Shown here one piece after another: positions 24,301-37,900 of a DNA stretch of 64,000 nucleotides. The notes below the pieces were generated by a model. It made no database searches. It worked only from the letters and a program-made list of their open reading frames with translations, and was not told the origin of the DNA. Each line of letters begins with the position of its first letter. Positions within the stretch are counted from its first letter, which is position 1. Source of the stretch: Panopea generosa (lineage: Eukaryota; Mollusca; Bivalvia; Adapedonta; Hiatellidae). The translations under genes were made by a program, and so were the position numbers. The stretch is from positions 62,907,078-62,971,077 of the forward strand of contig CM055895.1 of NCBI GenBank assembly GCA_029582155.1. The letters run 5' to 3'.

Positions 24301-26061
24301 CCAGTTGAGGAAACGAGCGAAAGTGACCATTTAAGACAGGTAGATGCTGAATACAGGTTAATTTGCTCTGATATTGGAAATTTTAAATGTAGCTACTTAA
24401 GACAAATGGTTGGTTAACAGAGGTGACCACATGCGCATGTTTGACTGTATATGTTATTAATATGAAACAGGTAAAACAATTAAGGTGAGTGCAGATCTGT
24501 TGGTTAACGATGCATCGATATATTGTAACGGTGCAACGGTATATTTTATCGGTGCACCGTTAAAACAAAAATATCTGTGCACGGATATAATAGCGTTGCA
24601 CCGGTACCGATGCTTTTGACCCTGATCGTACACCATATAAAGGTACGTAATGTTTATTCTTCGCGTGATATGTACGATAGATCTTATGTGCTGTCATTTT
24701 ATTTAGATAATATTTCATTGATGTATGGTTGGTAGCCGCTTTAATATATAACCTTACTAAAACCTAAACCGATTTTCACGTTAGTAAACATCTTAGAAAA
24801 TACACGGAAGAAAATAAACTGTTCTATTTTTGTCAATCTGGTTTTAGAGCACACCATTCTTGTCAAACGGCTATTGGATAACTGGCTTACAGCTATAGGT
24901 AAAAATGGAATTGTTGGTACATTATATCTTGATTTGTCCAAGGCTTTCGACTTAGCTGACCATGAAGTATTTGTTCAAAAATTGAAAATGTACAAGTTTA
25001 GCAGAAATACGATAAAATGGTTTTCCTCATATTTAGAAAATAGAACTGATTATACTCAAGTTTCTGGTATAACTTCAGTGTTCCACAAAGTAAAAGCTGG
25101 TGTACCCCAGGGCTCCGTTTTAGGCCCCCTATTATTTTTAATATTCATAAATGATTTGCTATTATCTGTGCAAAATACTGTCGTTGATATGTTTGCAGAC
25201 GATACTACCCTCTCAGTTTCAAATGATTCTCTTCTAAATGATGTTAAATGCTTAACAGCGGATCTCAATACTGTTGATGCATGGTATGTAGCTAATCGCA
25301 TGTCTATCAATGCAGCAAAATCTAAAGTAATGTATATTTCTTCCAAAAGCAATGTTAACTGCATATGTAATGACTTTCACCTAATTCATTACAAAGATGA
25401 AGCTATTGATATAAGTATACATGAAAAATTACTTGGAGTTATGATTTATAATACGCTGTCTTGGCATACTCAAGTTGACAATATTATAAAGAAATGTAAT
25501 CTATACTTTATCTCCTATCTCGCATCAAAGTATTTCTTTCTGTACCAATGCGTAAGTTGTTTTTTATTGCTTAAATTTTACCACATTTAGATTACGGTTG
25601 TGTAATTTGAGGAATTTGTAATATTTTGCTTGTAGATACAATTATTAATTTTCAAAAGAGAGCTGCTAGACTTATTCTCGATAAAAATTACGATACTCCT
25701 TTTACTGAATTATTCAGAGAGCTTAGATGGGTGACGTTTCCTGAAAGAGTTAAATTTCTAAAAGCAGTACGTTTATATAAATCTTTTAATGACCAGGCTC
25801 CTGCATATCTCAAAAAATTATTTACTCTTACAGCTAATGTTCATACACGCACATTACGGTCATCCTCTAATCTACAGTTATATTCTCCTAAGCCTAATTC
25901 TGAAATGTTTCGAAATTCGTATGCTTATTCAGGCTATTTTTTGTGGAATTCATATCCGTCTTATATAAAAAAAAATGCAAATTATTTTAATCAGTTCAAA
26001 GCTTTATATTTACGATGGAGTAAAATTATTAGCAATTTTAATAAATCGTGCAGCTCTCTTC

Positions 26062-26110
<49 letters not shown>

Positions 26111-26235
26111 ATATATATGTTTACTTGTTTACTTCTTTTGTTTATATGTTAAATTAATGTTGTACTTTGTAGATATGTTGAGGGCCTCATGGAAGATTGA
26201 ATTTATTCAAATGAGTTCTCTCGTTAATAAAAGTC

Positions 26236-26268
<33 letters not shown>

Positions 26269-29200
26269 TTAAGTATAAAATGGGTCATGGGTCGCCCAAC
26301 ATGTCACCACGGTAGTGAAGCGCGTGAAGATATATTGATGCAGAGACATATCAAATGTAATTAAAGACGATTTCTATAGGGTTTGTCTTTTTTTTTCTAT
26401 GGATTGAATTTTATGAAACTTCTCAGTATTTAAGTTAAATGTATTTTCATGCAAAATCAGAAATAAAAACAAACCTTTTAGTACTGCCTCCTCATAAACA
26501 TGCCCGTACTTGAAATTTGGCGGGGGGGTGTAGATTTTACAAGCAATACGAAAACATTTTTAAAATTGTTTACATCTAGTATTTCATTAAAACTAATACA
26601 CAGATGCATGCATATAATAATAACTCATTAAAATGACATGATAATTATCAGCTTGAATTTAACTGTTTATGGGTTTTAAAAACAAAATCATTTCGACAGA
26701 GTGTCAATTATTTTCAGTTTTGAGATAAAAATATAGCGTTTTTTTTAATATTTTTATATAGTGTATAGATAAATATTGCTTAAAACCTCACCGAATACTC
26801 TCTGATACCTTTTCTAATGACAATAAAAAATAAAAATAAACACTTTACCGCGTAGTTTGAGAAAAATGAAATGCTCTTTAAGTATGTCATCGTTAAATAA
26901 ACTGAAGTTGCAAAGTTAACGTTTTTAAACTAAATGAGCTTTTTTTGTATAAATATTAAGATTTCTATCATATTTTCATATTTAGGTTAAATTGCTATAA
27001 ACATTTAGTTTATACCAGTATGCATATTTCATATATTGAATACAATATAAGAGATCAATTTCAGGCGTATCCGTAAAAGAGTGTGTCATCCGAAATAGGG
27101 CCAAATGTAGAATAATAGTATGTAGTGACTCTGGATTGCTCCCCTTTCTGTGAGGAATTGGTGCGCATGAAAAACTATAGAAAGCGTCCTTAAGTCACTG
27201 CATGATGTCAGTGACAGGTAATTATAAAAGAAAAATAACACAGTTTTTTTTTCAGTAAAAAAAGGGGCAATACTTTTGCTTAAATAAAAATGGAGTAATA
27301 TCGCGTGTTCCATTGAGTCGTTTTAACGTAAGTTAAAAAGCATGAGAAGTTGCATTGATGTAAGGCTCGCAGTAACTGAGATAAATACAGTCTAAGTACG
27401 TGTTTAAAAGCGCCATATTTCTGCCTAAAATTAAAAGTAAACCATCCCACTTTTCGCTTGATTCTCTGTAATGGCAGTTAAGTGTAGTTAGATACATGGG
27501 TAAGTTGCTAAGACTTTCTGAACACTTTAACCAAACAGCCAAGGCCGACACTGTCCGTAGTCAAGTTAAGTACAATATCGCCCATTTTCATTCGAAAGTC
27601 AAGCTAAAAAAAAGTATACATGTATAAGGTCTCACTTCACAGTTGAGTTTTGTTTTGTGTTCTATATAAAATAAGGTCTAGGATTTCCACGGTAAATTTT
27701 TTCCACACATTTTTATAGCAGGAATGTTGCCCCACATAGAAATTAACAATAGCTGGTAGGTTGACCAGCTTGGTTTTATAAGAGGGTGCAGTGACACCCT
27801 TAGATTTTCTTTAAAAAAAGAAGTCCTCAAATGCTCATAAATACATGCATATGTTGAAATCCTATAAAAGTCACTTTTTAACACCAGTATATGCTATGCC
27901 AGCTTATCTGCAGCGAGAAATCACAACCACTTTGAACCATTTTAAAAATAATTCACAACCAAATTACAATGGGCTTTTTTTACAAACGTAAGAATCATGC
28001 TACCGTAGGGGAAAAGGGGCGTAACTGTGTAGTGATACGTTAATAGAAATGTATTGATGAATAATATCCCATCTAAAACAAATGAACATAGCTTAATAAT
28101 ATTACACGACTTCCAGATTCGACCCTGATCCCCGATTACGTCACTCCGTGTGGAATGTTGTGATTGGCGGAGGAATATTTTGGTGCAGCGTATTTGGGAC
28201 AAATCAGGCACAAGTTCAAAGGACATTATCGGTGAAAAGCGTCAGACACGCACAATTGTAAGATAATATTCCGTTTTGATCAAGTAATACATTAAGAAAT
28301 ATGTGAACATTTAAAGTATTATGAATTTAAGACAGTCAATGTTTCTGTAAATACAGCAGATTAAGAAAGAAACTATATGTTTACACTTACATACGGACTC
28401 TAGACACGCAACACTTAAATCTTTTCCTGTAATGAGATTACCAGTGTTATGTTTTCATAATGAATTTTGCGATGTGTAGTTCCAATTGTCACGGCTCGTA
28501 CGTTAACTATGTTTGGCACGTGGAACCTGAGTAAAACGGGATATCAGTATGATTATACACATACACTACTGGCTGACGATTTACAAGCGGACAAAACATT
28601 GATAACGTACTCGAGAGAGTCAACATTTGATACAAAATGTATGGTCTTAAGCGATTGGTATGCGCTATGCAAGCTTGAGCATTCGGACTGTCGCAAGACA
28701 GTTTAATTGTAACCCCTAATCCATTTTACGACTGGAGAGGCATTACCGGCTAACAGTCAAAGACCGCCAAAGAACGGGAATGGGCCAACATTCCACAGAG
28801 ACGTATTGCTGCTGAAACAGTATCAATGAGGCTTACATGGACGCTAATGAGATACATGAGATATTAATTTGTGAAAACAAATTATTGCGGTAGTGTGATG
28901 TTATTGTTCTTAGATTCTTTATTAAGATTTATCCTATGAAAATTACACAGATGTTGTGTATTATATTGACCATTCTATAAAAAATATATGTTTTATAGGC
29001 GTTGCGTTTCTGAAGTCCGTATGTGTATTTATATCAATTCTGTATTTCAGATTCCATTAGCATTTATAATAAAAAAAACATTCTGTTCTTTTCTGTTCAT
29101 ATTCTGCAGTTAATTTTCCAGGGTTGCTTTTTCGCCATTTCAGTGAAGAAGAGTAAAACATCAATGCCATTGTCTTTCACCACCAAGAATATATCAGAAA

Positions 29201-31884
29201 AACAAATAATTGTAGTTAATTATATTTTATTTGCAAGAATGCATCTCTGAGCATTGACATTAACTATATATTTTGTGTAATTATCCTACATTAGCGCAGT
29301 TTGGCTGAACTTTCCCGGAATGGCGTCTATCATAACGCTGTCCTGTGTGGTGGGAGTGGTGATGTTTGCATTTTATGCAGAGTGTGATCCCGTCTCAATT
29401 AAACTGGTTGACAAAGCAGACCAGGTAATATACCAATGCCGTTTAAAATAAAAGTACTTATTTGTGCTTATTTTCTCAAACGAAAATGGCAGGAGTCGTT
29501 TAGCTCAGCCGATAGAACGTCTGTCTATCAAAGCGGGGGGTCGAATATCCGCCCAGTTACAGTCTCTGTAATGATCGATATACGACACTGAGTCTCGGTG
29601 TCATTCGTCTCTCACCGGTGTTTTAAGTGAAAAGTTATCAGTTTCTTGCGGAGATGTGTATGCTTGAGTACTGGTAAACTTTTCAAGATCCCATAAAATA
29701 GTGGTTAGGTTAACTGACCGTCTGTTAGCCCTCAGTGGAATAAATTTGACGCTAAATATTAAAACAAACAAATTAAACAAAAATAAATATATAATCTATA
29801 AAATATTCGAATTAATCACTCGTTCAGCTTTCCTTAGACGTTCATTTTTAGTATGATATATGTGAAAAGCTTTACATTTAAGATTGTTATATCTATGAGA
29901 TGGAAGCGTATTCAGTCATGAATCGAATTTAACTGCCCTCTGCCGAATGTTACAGATGTTGCCATTGTACATGATGGACATTCTTAGCCATATGCCCGGG
30001 CTACCGGGACTTTTGCTGTCCTGCATTTTCAGTGGTAGTCTAAGGTGAGTTGTTATTTTGGTGGCGATTTTGATAAAAAAAAGACATTTCCATGTTTATG
30101 TATATATATATATGTATACAACTTTGGTTTTATGAAACTTGATGCATGTTTAATTACGCCTTGTATGATGAGTAAGGAAATATTTACTTTACGTTAATTC
30201 CAAACGACGCCGTTAAAGGCAACTGTAGAAATAAACCGACAAGAACCGTGCAAATAAATACCTTTCTTCTTCAACTTTTTAAAGAAACAACGAAACCTGA
30301 CATGCAAGTTGTGTTTTAAGTAAGACGTTAAGTCGTTCATCCCTCGATGTACTAGCAAAAAGAACACTATATCCTATTTATTCTCTTTATTTAATCACAT
30401 ACAAGCTGTGTTTCTATCTGGCGGCCATCATTCAAATGACACCGCTTCACGTGTATGTACATAAGAATGCAGTTGTAAACTCGCTGTATCCTTACTTCGA
30501 GCAGCAGTTAGCGTTGTGTGCATGTTGGTCCAAATCGGCGGACGTCTTATAGAATACATGTACACTGTGTAGATAAAAGTATTAGAAAAAAAACATCGAA
30601 ATATCAATTATAATTTTATATACACATACCTTTTGCTAGTACGATGTCGTCGGGTCTGAACGCAGTGGCCGCTGTTGTGTTAGAGGATTTCGTAAGGCCA
30701 TTTTGTTGTAAAGGAATAAGCCAAGGCCGTGCTACATTGTTGTCTAAAGCCATCGGTAAGTGTTTGTTTATTTTATATACATATCACAGTCATTATTTAA
30801 TCAGTGTCATAGCTTCCTATAGGCACTGTAGACACGTGCCTACACTTTTTTCCTGAGATATCGAAAAAATTAAAATGACAAAAATGTAATAAAAATCGGA
30901 CCCCTAGCAGGAGTAAACTATAAATTCGTGACAAAAAAATATTTAAATATGATTCAGATATTTAACATAATTTTATGAATTTATTTGGTTATAAAACAGT
31001 GAATTCAAGGTTAACAAGGCCCCTAAAACCATAAGAAATATACGGCTTAACGCACCTACGACGGCTTAGCTGGAAGAAAAATTCGGGGGAGCATGACCCG
31101 GACACCCCTATAACTGTGCCTACACATCGTTTTCAGCCAAGCTACGCCCCTGTTTAGGATTGATTATAGCACCATTCCACCATATAAGACGAAGTTAGTA
31201 ATTAATTGATCCATTCCTCAAATGGTTTTATGTAACAAACTTTCTATAAAAAAGAGACAAGAACTGATGTAATTTAAACTGATGTGTATTGAGTTAACAA
31301 ATGCCCGTATGTGAACGTAATTATAATAAAGAAAACTGAAAGGTGTATGCCCACCATTGAATTTGTTATAGTAAAAGATAAAAAAAAAGTTTGTATGCTT
31401 GTCATTCATTGACTTACCCAAATAAAAAAAAAAGTGAAATACATTTTATTGTGTGTCAATCTCTGTACTATTAAAATATAATGAGAAAAAGAGAGGTCAT
31501 GATGCATTCAAGATATTTTTTTACGTTCATTTTCAGTGTGTACATTGTTGACAAAGTGAAAGTAGACATCAGAAATCATGTATAATTAATATCCCAATTT
31601 CCAAGTTCATAATTCAAACATGACCATGATTTCAAAATGTTCAAAATACACACGTTATGCCATTCAAATAAAAGAATGAAAATTTGAATAAGGGGAATGC
31701 ATATTTAAGAAGAAGAAGCAGAGATTATTTATAACCGTTAGTATGCGACTACTCTCCGGAAGCATTTCCTGTTTCCAATAGTAGTGCTATGTCTTTTATC
31801 ATAAATAATGGAGGAGTTTCTGACTTGTCAATGTCTAATGAACGCTATCAGCATATATTGTTTAAGGTTTGTATTAACAAACTT

Positions 31885-31940
<56 letters not shown>

Positions 31941-34900
31941 TATAATAATAAATAATAATTTTATTAATGAGAGAACTCGTTTGAATAATTCAATCTTCCA
32001 TTAGGCCCTCAACATATTTACAAAGTACAACATTAATTCAACTTATAAACACAGAATAAACAAACAAGAAATAAAATGTATGTGCGTGCGTGTGTGCGTG
32101 CGTGCGTGCGTGCGTGCGCGCTTGTGTGTATGTGTGTACGTGTGTGTGTGTGTCAATTTTGTTGACAAAGGTACCCGATTTAATAGAGTTGCTAAGAATC
32201 AGATAGTTTAGTAATGGGTAATCGAAACTTGTTTAAGTAGCATATATATTTAATAAGAAAGCATAATTAATTTAATTAATCTGTACGATGTTCATGAATA
32301 TAGCCAAAACCTTTTTTACTTTGCTGTATTAGCTTTATCTTAAATTACATTGTTTTACTTAACCACTGCATTCTTTTGTTATATTTTAGTTATTTTTGCC
32401 GGTCTGTTTTCGTTGGCGTTTGCATTCCTGGTGTCTCAAGTTGGAGCTATGGTCTTACAGGTATATGTATAGGGTATTAAATTGGAGCTATGGGTATTTC
32501 CTTAATATATCATATCTGCTGAGACGATCATTTCTAAGCACAAACCGCAATTACCAGAGTGAGATTTTATTGAGTCTGTTCTTGAAGGTACCCGGCACCG
32601 ACGTGAATAGTAATTCTGTTCTCGAATCATTGAATCAGAAAGAAAATAACGCCCAGTCTCAGTGCTCTATAATCCATTTGACCACATAAAATTATAACAT
32701 ACAGTCAGAGAGCTTGCTACATAATTCCACAGGACCAGAAACAAAACACCACACCCAGTCTGAGAGATCCATAATCACAAAGGGACAGAAAAAAATAGCA
32801 TACAATCTACGTGTTCCATAATCCTATAGAACCAGACAAAACAACAACACACAGTCTGAGTGTTCCATATTCCAATAGAACCAGAACTAATAATATCACG
32901 CAGTCTGAGTGTTCCATAATCCCATAGAACCAGAACAAATAATATCACGCAGTCTGAGTGCTTCATAATCCCATAGAACCAGAACAAATAATATCACGCA
33001 GTCTGAGTGCTCTATAATCCCATAGAACCAGAACAAATAATATCACTCAGTCTGAGTGCTCCATAATCCCATTGGACCAGAACAAAACAATATCACTTAG
33101 TCTGAGTGCTCCATAATCCCATTGGACCAGAATAAAATAATTTATCTCAGTCTAAGTCCTCCTTAATCACATTGGACCAGAAAAAAAATAATATATCTCA
33201 GTCTAAGTGCTCCATAATCCGATTTGACCTGTATAAAATAATATATCTCAGTCTAAGTGCTCCGTAAACCCATTGGACCAGAATACAATAATATCACTCA
33301 GTCTAAGTGTTCCATTATCCCATTGGACCAGAATACAATAATATCACTCAGTGTAAGTGTTCCATTATCCCATAGGACCAGAATACAATAATATCACTCA
33401 GTGTAAGTGCTCCATCATCCCATTGGACCAGAATACAATAATATCACTCAGTGTAAGTGCTCCATCATCCCGTAGGACCAGAATACAATAATATCACTCA
33501 GTGTAAGTGCTCCATCATCCCATTGGACCAGAATACAATAATATCACTCAGTGTAAGTGCTCCATCATCCCATTGGATCACAACAAAATAACAACAATCA
33601 GTATGAGCGCTCAATAATTCAATTATCCCACAGTATAATAAAATTACCCAGTTTGAACAATACATAATATCACCCAGATATAGTGAAACTATGTACAACT
33701 TTACTTTGCCATTATACCTTTGATGTGATGGTCGATATCAGCAGTCTGATGAAATGGTACTTTGGACGCACAGAATGCAAAAAATGAAAGACAATCAATC
33801 AATCAATGAATCAATCAATGAATCAATCAATGAATCAATCAATTTCAGACTCGATTTTCTTTTAAAAGAAACAGCCACCATAGCAAAATAAACAAACAAA
33901 GTTGAACACCAAATTATTTTTTAAAGAAAACATTGATCAGTCCCCCTGTAGACAGCATTATATGTCACATGCATATCCACCTATAGTTCAGTATTTACTG
34001 TTTAGTTATGTCTAGAACAACTTGCAACTGTACTTAAATCAACCGTGCTTCTTATGACAGTCCTGTACTTTGTAATACCGTCTATAAATACAATATAAGC
34101 AGGTATACAGCTCTGTAGTTTTATTTGTTTCAGCTGGCGTATGTGCTGTTCGGAGTATTTGGCGGACCGCTCCTTGGCCTCTTTTCGCTCGGAATTCTTT
34201 TTCCATGGGCTAATAAATGGGTAAACTTGCAAATATAATTACTTAAGCATCAGTTCCTATGTTTTGATATATAAAATTTTTATTATATAACTGCTAATTA
34301 ATTCAAAGTGATTAATAAATTTAGTAAATCTTCGAGGATAAAAGTAATAATATGACTATGTAGTTTTCCAATTCTTTCTGAAGTAGGTTTCAGTCGAATT
34401 ACGATTATTTTCTTTCAGTATCAGTTCTTATGTTTTTAAAGGAAAGCGATGAATAATTCGGCATGTATTGCAAATTAGGCAACACGTAATTTTATTGATA
34501 ATGACTAAAACTAAATGAATCATCAAAGTCTGGTTTCATCAAAGCCCATCTAAACTACAAGGCGGTTATTTAACGGAGGAAAAATTCGCTTAATGTCATT
34601 TAGACTTTTATAAATGTTACAGTGGAGTTTATGATCTTGTATCTTGTAAATATGGTAACATAAAGCTCGACAAAAAAAAACTACCTGTTTTAATCACATT
34701 TGTCTACGAATTGTCACATAACATAATCACTGTAGTGCAACACGTTGTTGAAATACATTATTATTGATATATTTCTTTCAAAAAACTTACACGAGCTTGT
34801 TTAATCACATACATGTACATGTACATAGAATTGCCTTTTCATTAAAAAAATAATATATTCAAATGATTTATAAACTAAGAATCGCTGATATTTTAATAAA

Positions 34901-37900
34901 CAAATGACAGGATAGCAAACAACCACGGCTATGTAACTGCATTTTTACCTACAGGGCGGTGGTATCGGTATTTCAACCGCGGTAATGTTTCTGATGTGGT
35001 TAGGTGTCGGGACATCTATAACTGGAACCAGCGTGGTAATCAAGCCCGGGATGTCACATAGTGCATGTAATTATAACATTTCTGGTTTCTCGACGATGGC
35101 CGCACCAACAACAATAGCACCAACAGCAGCCACGGCAGTGCAATCTACCACCCATATATACGACAAATATAAGTAAGTATAATGGTGTTACTGCAGTAAC
35201 GTCAATGTTAAATATTCGCTTAATATACTAGTCGCTTAATATACTAGTATATTAAATATCCCGATAAATGGTTAAGATTAAACAGTAAATGTAACATACA
35301 TCTTGGATAGTATATACTAATCAGTCATAAGAATAGTCTTAGCCTTAAGCTCGAAAATGAACTTTAAATATTTAGTTTACCATGACGGATAAAATAACTG
35401 TGAGAGTGTATTCGACTATAAATAGGATGTCCCTGAAAATTTCGCCCCCTAAAAATGGTCTCAAAGAGTGTTTTTCAAAATTAATTTTCATGTTCAAGTC
35501 GAAAAATATTCTTAAGAATAGTTGGTGAATACCACTCATTTCAACGATTAAACAATATCTCTGGTCTAAACTTTGATGCGCGACTCATGTAATCTAACCA
35601 AATATACGACCAGTTATTTTTTAAAAAAAAGAGTACAATAATTTGTCACTATCAAAATTCATTCAAGCGATTAAAATTTCACATTTGCCGTTTTAGTATG
35701 GTATAGTTTTAACTTTTGAAAGCGACATGGTATTAACATTTAACGTAAGTTCAGGCAATAGTAAACATTTGACGTTAACGTTTAGGCAATGTTTAACATT
35801 TGACGTTAACGTTCAGGCAATGTTTAACATTTGACGTTAACGTTCAGGCAATATTTAACATTTGACGTTAACGTTCAGGCAATGTTTAACATTTGACATT
35901 AACGTATAGACATTTACCTCCAGTTTTAACATTACTCTTAGTAAAATTTTAGATTGATCATAATTGCTACATCAACATGTGCCAGCTGTGTTTTCTCGTT
36001 TCATTCTGCATATGCAGCCAACATTTTATCAAAACCATAACGAGGATAATGGGAGGTATGTTTTGCTTATCTGAATAAAAATGAAATTCAGTTTTGTAAG
36101 TACTTGAAAATGTAGGGGTTTATTTCAATGAAACACACATAGAACAAAATTTCGGGATAAAACAAAATTTTGGGAGCACAAAATACAAGACATATAAATG
36201 TAAAAGTTTTATCGTATACACACTTACTTCGTGAATATATAGATATAAAGGTTACGAACTTAATTCTTTGTGTGGATATTTTCCAGCGGGATTGATCGTT
36301 TATACACGGTATCATATATGTGGTACAGCGGTATAGGAGTTTGTATTGTCGTGGTTGTCGGCCTGATTGTAAGTCTTATAACAGGTAAAGAATCTTATGT
36401 TACATCTTGAATGTACTTTATAAAAATCAGCGTTAGCAACATATGTGTACTTTTGACTGGGCCCAGTTGTTCAAAGCTTGGTTAGCTTAACCCTAGGTTA
36501 AGTGAAATTTTCAACTCACAATCTTTTGAGATTTACTGCATTTTAGGTTGTTATTTTATTGAAAATTATAAAAATATGCCATTGTGTTTCTAAAAATACA
36601 TTAAAATTGCCATAAAATCATTTAGTATAGACAATATTGATGTTACACAATTTCACTGAACAGGTGGTTAAGCTAACGGCGCTTAATTGTTTCCAGTGCG
36701 ATTTCAACAATAAATGTCAAAATGAATGTATGAATAATATATGTTTGGATTCCTCCATCTCCTATATTCTACTTTGCGAATGCAATGTCAATAAAAAAAA
36801 TCAAAATATGTACATGTTGAGATTTCTTTGTATGTTTTCTGTTACTGATAAATATATAAATATAATTTGGCTTAATAAAAGACGATTCCAAAGGAGAAGT
36901 GAGTAAGCTAGTGCAAAAACGTCATACTTTGTTAGTATTTGTGTAAATTGTATGACTTGTCTCTCATCCCACAATTTGCGGGTCGCAATGCTGTCAATAT
37001 TAATGGAGTAAATGTTAAACGAAAATATTTTCTCGAAATTATTCATTGTTATAAGATAAACTGAAAAGATAGAACCCATGTTAAGGTATCAATCCTGCTT
37101 ATTACACAAACCAAACTCGAACAGGACAGAAATTTAGGGGAAAAAATCGTTTTACGACAATTTTTATTTGTTTGATTTTATTAAGCCTGAATGTTCTTTC
37201 TTATTCGAGTCTAAATTTCAAGGAAATTGCGTTTATACTTTTTGAAAAAATAAATACAATGTCAGGTACATAACATGTCAGGTGGCGGGTCAGCTGTTCC
37301 GCCCAGTATATATTATTAGTATATATACATGTATATATATGCTGATCATATAGACTAGTATTGATATAATGATTACTACTTTCATAGTTTAATGTTATAA
37401 TTTCAGGTCGTACTGATCCAAAAACACTAAATCCAAAGCTTATATGTCCATTCTTTGACATTTTCTTTCCATTTCTTCCGGAAAAGATTCGGAAACCATT
37501 GCGTTTTGGAGTAAGGCACGGTGAAGATGTGAGTAAATGTCTATATGTCATTCATGCTACCTACCAAATTTTTGGAAAAGCTTACTGATGACTTGAATAA
37601 AAAGTCCACAGAGAATTATAAGTCGGTCGTAATGTTTTTAAATCCTGCAACTCTATATAATTAGACAATGGATTGTATAAACGGTCACTGATTCGTGGAT
37701 TAAATATGTGTAAAACATTGGTCAGTACAATACAATCAAACATTAGACTAAGCGTTCTTTAAAACTATGAAATCAAAAGTGTTCAGGCATTTTGTATAAT
37801 ATTAATCCCCCATGTCATTTTTAATCATGTACGTACATTAAACACTGCTAAGGTGTATAAGTAAATTCATCTACATCACATTGACAGGTTCAAACCGAAC

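Noticed and set aside
24874-25590. 238-codon frame as a host gene
   Set aside because: It is reverse transcriptase of a truncated LINE with frameshifts, lying inside intron 5.
28467-28706. Possible extra transporter exon in intron 6
   Set aside because: The exon 6 to exon 7 junction is already continuous in phase and in family sequence. This frame has no similarity to it.
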